A stretch of DNA of 64,000 nt from Pirellulales bacterium (GTDB lineage Bacteria; Planctomycetota; Planctomycetia; Pirellulales; Lacipirellulaceae): contig JAHBXQ010000002.1 of assembly GCA_019636345.1 (NCBI GenBank), positions 62,001-126,000 of the forward strand. Direction: 5' to 3'. A program made the position numbers and the translations under genes. Shown in pieces: positions 19,001 through 27,400 of this stretch (position 1 is its first letter; the number at the start of each line of letters is the position of its first letter). The notes under the pieces are model-generated. The model did not search any database. It worked only from the letters and a program-made list of their open reading frames with translations, and was not told where the DNA came from.

Positions 19001-20278
19001 CGGGGCGCCCGAGTCGACCGGCGCCCCGAACGGATCGTCCGATTCGACGATCGCCTGGACCGTGCGGGCCTGAATGTTGCCCGGGTCGGCCTGCAGCACG
19101 GCTTTGATGATGCGGCCCGCGGTCTTGCGGTCGCCCGATGCGGCCGCCTGCTCGGCGAGCATCGTGAGTTGATCGACTTTGGCGCCAATGACGCGGGCCG
19201 TTTCCGCGAGTCCGGCGGTCCCGACGGTCGGCAGCGACAACCCGTCGTCGCCGCGTGCCTCCGCGACGATCGTGGCAAGGAACGCCCGATCGGCGTGCGA
19301 GTCCTCGGGGGTCACTGTCCAGACGTGCTGGACGCCGGCGGCGTCGACCACCTCGATCGCGAGCTTGCCTGCGAGTTGATCCTCAGTCTCGCCGAGGACG
19401 ATCGTATCGCGATCGCTTCGCAAGGGGAGCACGGCGGCGGGATAGGTCCGACCCAACGCGGCGGGCAACTTTTGCGACTTCGGCCAGACGACCATGGCGC
19501 GAGTCCATTCGGCCAGCGAGCGCCCCGCAATTTGGGCATTGCGGAGATTCTCGTCCCGGGCGCGAGCGTCGGTGATTCCCGCTTCGTCGTCCTGCCACAC
19601 CATCGGTTCGGCGACGTACAGATTGCCTCCCGTTTGATTGGCGAGCACCGCCAAGAGCGGAACGTCGACCTGCGGGCCGATGGCGTAGCTGTTCACCGGG
19701 ATTTGAGCGGCTCGAAGCCGCTCGACCACGGGCCGCAGCGTGGGGGCGTCGAGCAGGTTCGCCATGCTCACGCCGTCGCCGATGTAGACGACCGCGCGGC
19801 GCTTGGCGGAGGATTTCTCAAAGGCCTTGGCGGCGGCGTCGAGCGCACCGACCATGTCGGTCGAGCCGAGCGGTTCGCGGGCCAGGATCGCCGCGGCGGC
19901 GCTTATGGCCGTCTCGGTCGAGGCGGGAACGAAATCCTCGCCCAGCGGCTTCGCTTCCAGATCGACGGCGAGAACGCGAATCCGATCGCCGCTGCGAAGC
20001 TGTCCGACGAGCGACTCGAGGGCGGCGACCGCGGTTTCGCGATACGCGCCTTGCTGGCTGGCCGAGGTGTCGAACAACACGACGACGTCGGCCGGCTCGT
20101 GGGCCGTCGCCGGCAGGTCGGCCGACAGACTCAGGGCGTAGAACGCCTCGTCGCCTTGTTGGAAGGGGACGAGGCGGGCGGACTCGGCCGCCAGGGTCGG
20201 AGCGACTTCCAACGACGCGACCGCGACGAGGGCGGCGCAACTCACGCGACAAGCGATCGAGAAGCGACGGAGCAACAT
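16100..20278 (-). CDS. Exported VWA protein with secretin-like STN core, helical repeats and DUF2135-like domain
   Basis: Exported protein of 1392 residues, start ATG at 20278 followed by a signal peptide ending ...APTLAAES. Domains in order: von Willebrand A at about 64-230 with MIDAS DTSAS at 70-74; Ala/Pro linker; coiled coil 495-640; STN-like (secretin N-terminal) domain 735-815; a Gly-Met repeat 835-885; TPR-like helices 935-1100; and a DUF2135/YfaP-like beta domain 1126-1215 containing VSWSGEADVDLLVEDPTG. A segment at 1310-1355 then matches part of the nearby secretin barrel, and a poly-Gly tail ends the protein. The coiled-coil-to-STN part also parallels the secretin at 24422-28267. 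Function is unknown; it may be an envelope adhesin or a secretin partner. It is transcribed away from the SLC13/HtrA/secretin genes. Confidence 0.85.
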   Translation of the reverse strand: MLLRRFSIACRVSCAALVAVASLEVAPTLAAESARLVPFQQGDEAFYALSLSADLPATAHEPADVVVLFDTSASQQGAYRETAVAALESLVGQLRSGDRIRVLAVDLEAKPLGEDFVPASTETAISAAAAILAREPLGSTDMVGALDAAAKAFEKSSAKRRAVVYIGDGVSMANLLDAPTLRPVVERLRAAQIPVNSYAIGPQVDVPLLAVLANQTGGNLYVAEPMVWQDDEAGITDARARDENLRNAQIAGRSLAEWTRAMVVWPKSQKLPAALGRTYPAAVLPLRSDRDTIVLGETEDQLAGKLAIEVVDAAGVQHVWTVTPEDSHADRAFLATIVAEARGDDGLSLPTVGTAGLAETARVIGAKVDQLTMLAEQAAASGDRKTAGRIIKAVLQADPGNIQARTVQAIVESDDPFGAPVDSGAPVPGTVLEDGSVVVESAAEPATGDQGIILVNPPAAEGVGPGIAVPSGPRASLLDDPSLLSNVPQGGAFLDEVEQERRVFAQMLQKEIENVVIDARRRMRTEPALVIQDLKLQLDNVNKTANIDPARRAELVDKLQIAMKEARRQSSLLDELNRQKQQELAAARERRVLDDRLARRIEREKQLMDRFNALMDERKYVEAEEVAAIVEEIDPDGVTARMATLWSRHKRHHYLQQVARSARHAAAFDAMYQIELSHIPFPDNPPIIYPEAQIWEELSNRRKKRYAAVDLKSQGEAESRIYDALRKPLIQPLQYIETPLNQITAAISDDYEIPIVFDRTALDALAISPEVEISVDYSNISLRSALELMLKEVEDLTYIIDNEVLLITSEDEAGQRLQVKVYPVADLVLPIEQLGGGMMGGGMMGGGMGGGMGGGMGGGMGGGMGGGMGGMGGGMGGGGMGGGGGFFAVPDDVQIQPATAAPKTPDSEAVAETTGKTTVLAKGIVLDESLAPAEFWQQQFSSQRLDPTAVRRAAKTLMSKNRFDQAIALVQAALRNGQPQPWMYETLGIAMELDGRPQIEVERAVMSACDFSTSPDELMLIAAYLSHIGLDQRAVDVYRQVVKAAPLNFEAYACGLAAAQRAENPEGIRWATLGILRQAWPREQEAVQTAAVRAAKALVDQYRESGDNETLAAYQQELDAALIRDCVVRVSWSGEADVDLLVEDPTGAVCSLQQQRTAGGGVCLGDSYANYEQPSPDGFSETYVCSQGFAGEYKVRVRKVWGELVADKVAVDVYLNYRSQNEKHERQFIPVGDDDSVVLFTLEQGRRIEPLANQQLAQAVSRQEAVGRALLSQQLGSLSDPTVGGNNSGSNLGLGLRRQLGLALGGAVGFMPIIQTLPDGTTMQAQAVVSADRRYVRITAAPNFSGIGNVTTFTFSGASQQVGGGGAGGGAGGIGGGGGGGLGGGGGGLGGF
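17624..17776 (-). repeat. Gly-Met codon repeat (GGGM)n inside the VWA gene
   Basis: About 50 codons encode repeated GGGM/GGM units; at DNA level the plus strand shows tandem ccgcccatg words with small variants. The tract separates the STN-like domain from the helical-repeat domain. It is a likely site of slippage and length variation between strains. Confidence 0.85.
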
Positions 20279-20632
20279 GGCAACGATCCGGTGGGAAAAC
20301 GAGCGGTGCGCAAACTGCCGTGTTCCGGTAGCGGCAGTCGCGGGCACGCGCAGAGAATGCCTGTTCAGCGGGCGGTGAATTGTCGTAAACCGCCGGCCTC
20401 TCCCAGTTTAAGCTGATCCGCCCCCCCAAGCCAGAATAAAGTGCCAGATTGCCGGGCGGCGCGGGGCGAAACCGACCGGACGGGCGCCGCTCCCTGCCTC
20501 GGTCGGGCCGTCGGGCCGGGCGACCCGGATGACCGTTGCAAGCGGGAAGGCGCCGACGGACGCCCCTGGTCAGCGACGCGCGGACCGGCCGGCTGAGACT
20601 GGGGAGTCTTTCCACAGTCGGGGGCGGGGCAC
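20279..20632. other. Divergent intergenic region VWA gene / SLC13 gene
   Basis: 354 bp between divergent genes, presumably carrying both promoters. GC-rich; no clear -35/-10 pair, operator palindrome or small gene was seen. Confidence 0.4.
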
Positions 20633-22627
20633 TTGCGGGTTCGGGGGCGGGGGATCATCCTCAACGCTTCCCCCTCACCGACGGCCGCCGGGATCGCCGT
20701 GCTCTTCACCATCACAGGTACGATCGAAGCGCCGTTGGGGCTGATCTCGCTCTCCGCCGAGGGGGTGATCGCCCTGGCGACGACCGTCGGGGTGTTCCTG
20801 GCGATGCAACTTCGACGGCGGGCGCCGATCGAGGCGTTGTTCCTCTCCGGATTGGTCGTGGTGACCCTGACCGGCGTCATCACTCCCAAACAGGCCTTGT
20901 CGGGGTTTTCTTCCAGCGCCGTGATCCTCATCGGCGCGTTGTTCGCCGTGTCGGCGGGATTGCGGAATACGGGGGCCCTCGATTGGGTGGGCAATCGACT
21001 CCTCGGTCGCGCCACGAACGAGCGGGGCGCCCTGACGCGGTTGGCGCTGACGATCCCCCCCGTGTCGGCCTTTGTGCTCAACACGCCCTTGGCGGCGATG
21101 ATGGGCCCGGTGGTCGTCGACTGGTGCCGGCGACGAGGCGTGTCGCCGTCGCGGCTCATGTTGCCCTTGAGTTACCTGACCATCTTGGGCGGGGTGTGCA
21201 CGCTGATCGGCACGAGCACGACCCTGGTGGTCAACGCCAAGTTGGTCGATCTCGATCCTGGGCGCTACGCCAACGTCCAGCCGGAGCGGATTCGCGAGTT
21301 GTCGTTGTTCGACGTCACGCAGGTCGGCGTGCCGGTGGCGCTGATCGGGACGGCCTATGTGCTGCTGATCGCGCCCCGATTGCTGCCGGAGCGCGACGAC
21401 TTGATCGAGCGGTTCGACGAACATCGCCGCGACTACTTGGTCGACATGACGGTGCTTCCCTCCTGTCCGCTGATCGGAAAGAGCGTGCAGGACGCGGGGT
21501 TGCGGGCGCTGCCGGGGCTGTTTCTGGTCGAGATCGACCGCAGCGGCGAGACGATCACTCCCGTTTCGCCGGGCGATCGCGTCCACGCGGGCGATCATCT
21601 CGTATTCACCGGGGTGGTCTCGACGATCGCCGATCTCGAGCGAATTCCCGGGTTGGTTCCCGCGGCGGACGACAGCTTCGAACATCGCCCGGCGGATCGG
21701 GTGCAGCGCCAATTGACCGAGGCGGTCCTGTCTCGCACCTCGCCGCTGATCGGTCAGACGGTGAAGGAGGCCGACTTTCGCCAACGATACAACGCCGCGA
21801 TCGTCGCGGTGCACCGCAACGGCGAACGGCTGAGCAACAAAATCGGCGCCATCCGCCTGGAACCCGGGGATACGCTGTTGTTGCAGACGCGCCCTGAATT
21901 CGTCGACGCCCACCGGCATAGTCGCGATTTCTATTTGGTGAGCCGAGTCGGGGCGCCGACGGCGCGGCGGCACGATCGGGCGCTGTTGGCGATGCTGTTG
22001 TTTCTGGCCTTGATCGTCTGGCTGGTGATCAGCAGCGTGGCGCCGGGGGCCTTGCCGTGGGGGAACGTCATGCAAGCCGACGTGAAGCCGATTGCGGCGA
22101 TCGCGGTGGTGCTGGCGATGATCGGCACGCGCTGCTTCACCACGTCGGCCGCGCGGGGCGCCGTCGATTGGCAGGTGTTGTTGATCATCGGCGCGGCGCT
22201 GGGGCTGGGGCAGGCGCTCGACGAAAGCGGCGCCGCCCGCTGGATCGCCGGGCAACTGGTCCGCGTCGCGTCGACCGCCGGGTTCACCCCCGCTTGGCGA
22301 CCCTTCGTCCTGTTGGCGGTCGTCTACGTGCTGACGCAATTGCTGACCGAGGCGATCTCGAACGTCGCCGTGGCCAGCATCATGATCACGATCGGCGTCA
22401 ACGTGGCCAACGAGGGGCACTACGACCCGCGGGCGTACATCGTTGCGGTCACCATGGCCGCGAGTTTGAGCTTCGCCACGCCGATCGGATACCAAACGAA
22501 CCTGATGGTGATGGGGCCCGGGGGGTACTCGCCGCGGGACTATCTCAAGGTCGGGTTGCCGCTGTCGCTGGCGGCGACGCTGACGTCGCTGGCGGCGATT
22601 GCCTGGGCGTTCCCCCTGGCGGGCTGA
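20633..22627 (+). CDS. SLC13/DASS-family permease with two RCK_C (TrkA_C) domains
   Basis: Inner-membrane transporter of the divalent-anion:sodium symporter superfamily, 664 residues. The N-terminal membrane half (about 30-240) contains a TLIGTSTTLVVN-type motif. Two cytoplasmic RCK_C domains follow at about 255-345 and 355-445, then the second membrane half. That half has the symmetric motif SFATPIGYQTNLMVMGPGGY, the family's substrate and sodium loop. Substrate is unknown; relatives move sulfate, dicarboxylates or other anions. The start is uncertain: the TTG at 20633 gives the full frame, and a GTG at 20699 would give a start nearer the first helix. HtrA follows after 135 bp. Confidence 0.85.
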   Translation: MRVRGRGIILNASPSPTAAGIAVLFTITGTIEAPLGLISLSAEGVIALATTVGVFLAMQLRRRAPIEALFLSGLVVVTLTGVITPKQALSGFSSSAVILIGALFAVSAGLRNTGALDWVGNRLLGRATNERGALTRLALTIPPVSAFVLNTPLAAMMGPVVVDWCRRRGVSPSRLMLPLSYLTILGGVCTLIGTSTTLVVNAKLVDLDPGRYANVQPERIRELSLFDVTQVGVPVALIGTAYVLLIAPRLLPERDDLIERFDEHRRDYLVDMTVLPSCPLIGKSVQDAGLRALPGLFLVEIDRSGETITPVSPGDRVHAGDHLVFTGVVSTIADLERIPGLVPAADDSFEHRPADRVQRQLTEAVLSRTSPLIGQTVKEADFRQRYNAAIVAVHRNGERLSNKIGAIRLEPGDTLLLQTRPEFVDAHRHSRDFYLVSRVGAPTARRHDRALLAMLLFLALIVWLVISSVAPGALPWGNVMQADVKPIAAIAVVLAMIGTRCFTTSAARGAVDWQVLLIIGAALGLGQALDESGAARWIAGQLVRVASTAGFTPAWRPFVLLAVVYVLTQLLTEAISNVAVASIMITIGVNVANEGHYDPRAYIVAVTMAASLSFATPIGYQTNLMVMGPGGYSPRDYLKVGLPLSLAATLTSLAAIAWAFPLAG

Positions 22628-22762
22628 CAATCGCACCCGCCCGCAAGCCTCTCGGGGGATTGCCAGCGAACCAGGATCGGGGGAGATTCGTAGGGACGGC
22701 AGCAAACGCTGCTGGCGCGCAAGCCGCAGCCACGTTCATTTTTCCAGGGAGATCGGCGAGCC

Positions 22763-23956
22763 ATGAGTCGGCGGCGGATGTCGGCATTTGCCGGCCTGTT
22801 TTTCGTGTTGGGGGTCGGCGTCGGGGGCTGGATTGCCGGCGCCGGAGTCGACCCCGACCCGACCGTCTCTGCTCGGGCCCAGTCGGCGATCGCTTCCGGC
22901 CCGGCCAACGGAGCAGCGGGGGCCGACGCTGCGCCATGGTCCGTCCCCCTCGTCGCGGAACCGGTCGAGCTGACCCCCGAAGAGCGGAGAAACATCCAGG
23001 TCTACGAGACGGCCAACCGCAGCGTGGCCTACATCGACACGCGGGTCGTGACCCGGGACCCCCTGTTTCACATGGCCCACTCGTCCGAGGGGTCCGGCTC
23101 CGGGGCGGTGCTCGATCGTCAGGGTCACATCATCACGAACTACCACGTGGTCGACGGCGCCCAGCAAATTGCCGTCACGTTGGCCTCGAACAACGTCTAT
23201 CCGGCGACGCTCGTCGGCCGTGACAAAGAGCAAGATATCGCAGTGCTCAAGATCGACGCGCCTGCGGATGAGTTGTTTCCCGTGCAGTTCGGCTCGTCCG
23301 AGCAATTGCGGGTGGGGCAGCATGTGTACGCGCTGGGGAACCCCTTCGGGTGGGACGGAACGCTGACCTCGGGGATCATTTCGAGCCTCAATCGCAATTT
23401 GCCCAGCCGCGTGGCGGGGCGAGTCATGCAATCGCTGATCCAGACCGATGCGGCGATGAACCCCGGAAATTCCGGGGGACCGCTTCTGGACAGCAGCGCC
23501 CGGATGGTCGGCATGTGCGTCGCAATCGCGACCCGCACGGGCGAGAACACGGGGGTCGGGTTCGCGATCCCCATCGACCGCATCAAGCAGATCCTGCCGC
23601 AGCTCATCGAGCACGGTCGCGTCGTGAAGGCCGACATCGGCATCACGCACGTCATGGAGACCAACGCGGGGCTGGTCGTGGCGCAGCTCGCGGAAGGGGG
23701 CCCGGCCGAGCGGGCGGGGCTCCGCGGTTTCCAGGTGCAGGTCGAGCAGCGCCGGATCGGCGGGGTCGTGTATCGGACGACGTCGACCGATCGCTCGAGC
23801 GCCGACCGGATCGTCGCCGTCGACGGCAAGCCGATGCGGACCGGGGTGCAATTTCGGGACACGATCTGGGAATACAAACCGGGCGACACGGTGACGCTGT
23901 CGGTGATTCGCGAGGGGCGTCAGGTCGATGTGCCGGTGACGTTGGGATCGAACTGA
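22763..23956 (+). CDS. HtrA/Deg-type serine protease with one PDZ domain
   Basis: Envelope quality-control protease, 397 residues. It has an N-terminal membrane anchor or signal sequence (10-28), a trypsin-like domain (about 75-285) and one PDZ-like domain (about 290-395). The catalytic triad is visible: H128 in NYHVV, D158 in KEQDIAVLK, and S237 in MNPGNSGGPL. The PDZ domain has an insert rich in Arg/Ser (QQRRIGGVVYRTTSTDRSS). The gene lies between the SLC13 permease and the secretin on the same strand, so it may process or survey exported proteins from this region. That link is inferred from position only. Confidence 0.92.
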   Translation: MSRRRMSAFAGLFFVLGVGVGGWIAGAGVDPDPTVSARAQSAIASGPANGAAGADAAPWSVPLVAEPVELTPEERRNIQVYETANRSVAYIDTRVVTRDPLFHMAHSSEGSGSGAVLDRQGHIITNYHVVDGAQQIAVTLASNNVYPATLVGRDKEQDIAVLKIDAPADELFPVQFGSSEQLRVGQHVYALGNPFGWDGTLTSGIISSLNRNLPSRVAGRVMQSLIQTDAAMNPGNSGGPLLDSSARMVGMCVAIATRTGENTGVGFAIPIDRIKQILPQLIEHGRVVKADIGITHVMETNAGLVVAQLAEGGPAERAGLRGFQVQVEQRRIGGVVYRTTSTDRSSADRIVAVDGKPMRTGVQFRDTIWEYKPGDTVTLSVIREGRQVDVPVTLGSN

Positions 23957-24421
23957 CGAAGCGCCGGCTCTCCGTTGTCGGTTTGAGCGCGCAGGCCCGA
24001 TTGCATTTGGAAGCGGCCCCAGGAACGATTTCCGTAGGGGCTTTCGTTGCGAGTAGGGAAAGCCGAAGCGTCGGCGTCTTGCGCGGCGCCAGCATCGGCG
24101 CCGCGGCGTATTTCTGGGGATTTCTCCCCGCCGGGGGCGGCGTTTCCGGGTGAAAAATTTGCCTCGGGGTCAGCGACTGCCCTTGACCCTCTCTCGGGGC
24201 ACTTGTATTTAACCCCCCGCTTTTCAGACCGAATCGACGTCCGGCGCGGACGCTGCGCGGGGAAGTAAGTCCCGCGGAGATCGCTCGCACCGGCGTCGCG
24301 ACCGTTCCCAGTGCCCTGAGGCGTTAGATCGACCATGCCCACGTCACCCGACACTCGTCGCGACGTCGATTCTCGGAGAGTTTCCCCAGGCGCGATTGGG
24401 CGCCGCGAAAGGAGCAGCATC
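23957..24421. other. Leader region between the HtrA gene and the secretin gene
   Basis: 465 bp without a convincing gene. A perfect 9-bp hairpin (CGCGGCGCC / GGCGCCGCG, 24082-24105) lies about 125 bases past the HtrA stop, and a promoter candidate is at 24183-24211. The base composition is less GC-rich than the neighbours near 24150-24215. The secretin's GTG start at 24422 has GGAG at 24411-24414. Confidence 0.5.
24183..24211 (+). promoter_or_regulatory. Candidate sigma-70-type promoter upstream of the secretin
   Basis: TTGACC and TATTTA are separated by 17 bases in an otherwise GC-rich window, close to the consensus TTGACA-17-TATAAT. The start codon lies about 210 bases downstream, leaving a long 5' leader. 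Not experimentally supported. Confidence 0.45.
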
Positions 24422-27400
24422 GTGAAGGGGTTCATTCACTGCGTCGTCGCCCTGGTCGCGATCGTCGGCCCGCAACTCGCTGCGGCACAGCAAGCGAGCC
24501 AGCCGACGCCGCAATCGCGCGACGGGGTCGACGCAATCCTGGCCGGCGCCCGCGCCGCGATGCAAGCGGGCGATCTCGCCGCCGCCGAGAAGCTGCTCGG
24601 CGAGGCGGAACGCTCGGGGGTCCGGTACCCGATGCTGAACTTCGGCGACACTCCGGCCAAGCTGCGGCGCGACCTGGACGCGATGCGCGACCAGCGAGGC
24701 AAGGCGCCTGCGACCGCCAAGCCGACCGCCGGCGGCGACGTTGCCGCTCAACTGGGCGGGACGGGCAATCCGTTCCGCGCTGCGGCTCCTGCGGTCGCCG
24801 GTCCCGAGCAGTCCGATGCCAAGAACGCGGCCGAGCAGTCGCTGATTGCGGCGCGGCGGGCGCTGTCGGTCGGAGATCTGGCCCAAGCTCAACAGCATCA
24901 CGCCCAGGCCCAAGCGAGCGGGGCGTCGTTTGACAGCGGGTTTGACTCGCCGCAGCGGGTCGCCGAAGCGATCGAGCAACTGGCCCAGATCCGGGAACTT
25001 AAGAAATCGCCCAGCAGCGAAGGGGCGTGGCGGCAAAGCTACGCTCGCTTCTTGCTGACGCAGGCCGACGTCTTGGCAAGTTGGAACGATCTCGCTGCGG
25101 CCGATCGGACGGCCCACGAGGCGGGACAACTCGACCCCCGCGCGAAGGTCGGGGGGCTGACGCCGGCGCTGGTGTTGGCTCGAATCGATCAACTTCGTGC
25201 CGGCAAGTCGACGCCTCCGGCGGCTCCGCAACAACCGCAAGGGGACCAAGGATTGGCCGAGGCGAAGGAGCAGACCCGGCAACTCCTGGCGGCGAGCCGG
25301 AATGCGCTCCGCACGGGGAATCTGACCGAGGCGGAACAGCTGGCGGCGCAGGCGAGCGCCCTGGGGGTTCCGGACGAACAGTTCGCCCCCCAGGAGGATC
25401 GACCGGCCAAATTGGCGGCCGATCTGACCCGCGCCCGGATGGAATTGCAGACCGTTGCCCCCGCGAGCGCCGAGCTCCCGGTTCGGCAGCCGTCGGCGGC
25501 GCCGCAGCCGTCCTCCGACCGCTACGGGACGACGAAGCTGACGCAGTTCGAGTCGGAAGAAATCCAACCGTTGCCGGCGCTGGAGGACGAGCCGCTGGCG
25601 GCTCCTCTGACCGGCGATGCGCTGAGCATGCTAGAAGCGGGGGAAGCGGCGCTCCGGGCTGGTGATCGGGCCGGGGCCCTGGAGTCGTTCCAGGCCGCGT
25701 ACCAGCGGCGCAACCAACTCGACGTCTTGTCGCAGCAACGGCTCCAGGGGCACTTGCAGATGCTGTCGGTCGGCGTCGGCGGGGCGAGCTCGCCACGAGC
25801 CGCGGCGAGCGGCGGCGACGACCTCATGAACGCGGCGAGCGCGGGCCAGACGGTCGCCGCCCGACAATTGTCGGCCGAGATCGGCAAACGCCAGTCCGAA
25901 GCGGAGAAGATCCGCACGAAGGATCCGACCAAGTCGCTCGAAATCCTCCGCGAGGCGCGGAAGATGGTCGAGGATTCGCAGCTCGACGCCGGGATGCAGC
26001 AGCAACTGTTGCGCCGCGTCGACATGAGTCTCAGCGAAACCGAACGCTACATCAAGGATCACAAATCCGAATTGGAGCTCAACGCCACCAACAAGGCGAT
26101 CCTCGACGACATCGAGCGCGAGCGGATCGTCAAGGTGCAGGTCCAGCAGCGAATCGCGACGCAGGTCAACGAGTGCAACAAGCTCATGGACGAGCATCGC
26201 TACGCCGAGGCCGAGGTCATTGCCAAGCGGCTGTACGACATGGCGCCCGACGATCTGGTCGTCCAGCAGTTGTGGCTCCACTCCAAGACGGTGCGTCGCT
26301 TGAGGCAGCAGGAAGAATACCGCAACCAGAAGGAAGACGGCTTTGTTCGCGTCATGGAAGACATCCATAAGACCGCGGGCGAAGCGCTGGTCGATTCGAC
26401 CTCGCCGATCACCTACGGTTCCTCGTGGGACGATATCGTCAAGCGCAAGGGCGCCGACTCCGGCCAGGATCGCCGCAGCGAGCGGGAGATCGAGATCGAG
26501 CGCAAACTGCAAACTCCCGTGCTGCCCAAGTACATCGACGCACCGCTGTCGCAGGTGGTCGAGGGACTGTCCGAGCTGGCGGGCATCAACATCGTGCTCG
26601 ACCCGCTGGGGATGAGCCAGGAAGGGGTCCGTACGGACACCGAGGTGACGCTGAATTTGCCGCAGGAGATCTCGCTCAAGAGCGCGCTCAAGCTGATCCT
26701 GACGCCGCTGCACCTCACCTACACGATCAAGAACGAAGTGCTGCAAATCACCAGCGACCAGATCGCCGCCGGAGACCGCAAGGTCCGGGTGTACGACGTG
26801 GCCGACTTGGTGATTCCGATTCCCAACTTCGTGCCGACGAACAACATTGGTCTGCAGGGGCTGCTGAACGACGCCTACGCTGCGATGGGTTACGGCCCGG
26901 GCGGCGGAATGATGGGAGGCGGGCCGGTGGCGGTCGTCGCGGGGAATCGCCCCGGGCAGGTCGCCGGGCCGCTGAAGAACGGAGTCCTCGCCCAGCAATT
27001 CGGCGCCCCGGGCAGCCCCGGCAACGCCATGTCCGGCAGCGGACCCGGCGGTTTGGGCGGCGCTGCCAGCGCGGACTTCGACTCGCTCATCGATCTGATC
27101 ACCTCGACCGTCGCTCATGACAGTTGGATGGAAAACGGCACGGGGGAAGGCGAAATCCAACCCTTCCCCACGAACCTGAGCCTAGTCATCAGCCAGACGC
27201 AGCCGGTCCACGAGCAGATCGCCGACCTCCTGGAGCAGTTGCGCCGACTGCAGGATCTGCAGGTGACGATTGAGGTGCGATTCATCCGGCTCACCGACAG
27301 CTTCTTCGAGCGAATCGGCGTCGACTTCGACTTCAACATCGAAGACGGCACCGGGCTCTCGACCAATCCGAACCGTCCCGGGGCGATCTTTACGGGCAGT

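Noticed and set aside
16976-20416. 1146-codon open frame antisense to the VWA gene
   Set aside because: It mirrors the real gene, has Ala/His runs from the Gly-Met repeat and no recognisable domain.
20675-22705. Long open frame antisense to the SLC13 permease
   Set aside because: The permease has clear motifs on the plus strand; the antisense product is Arg/Gln-rich noise.
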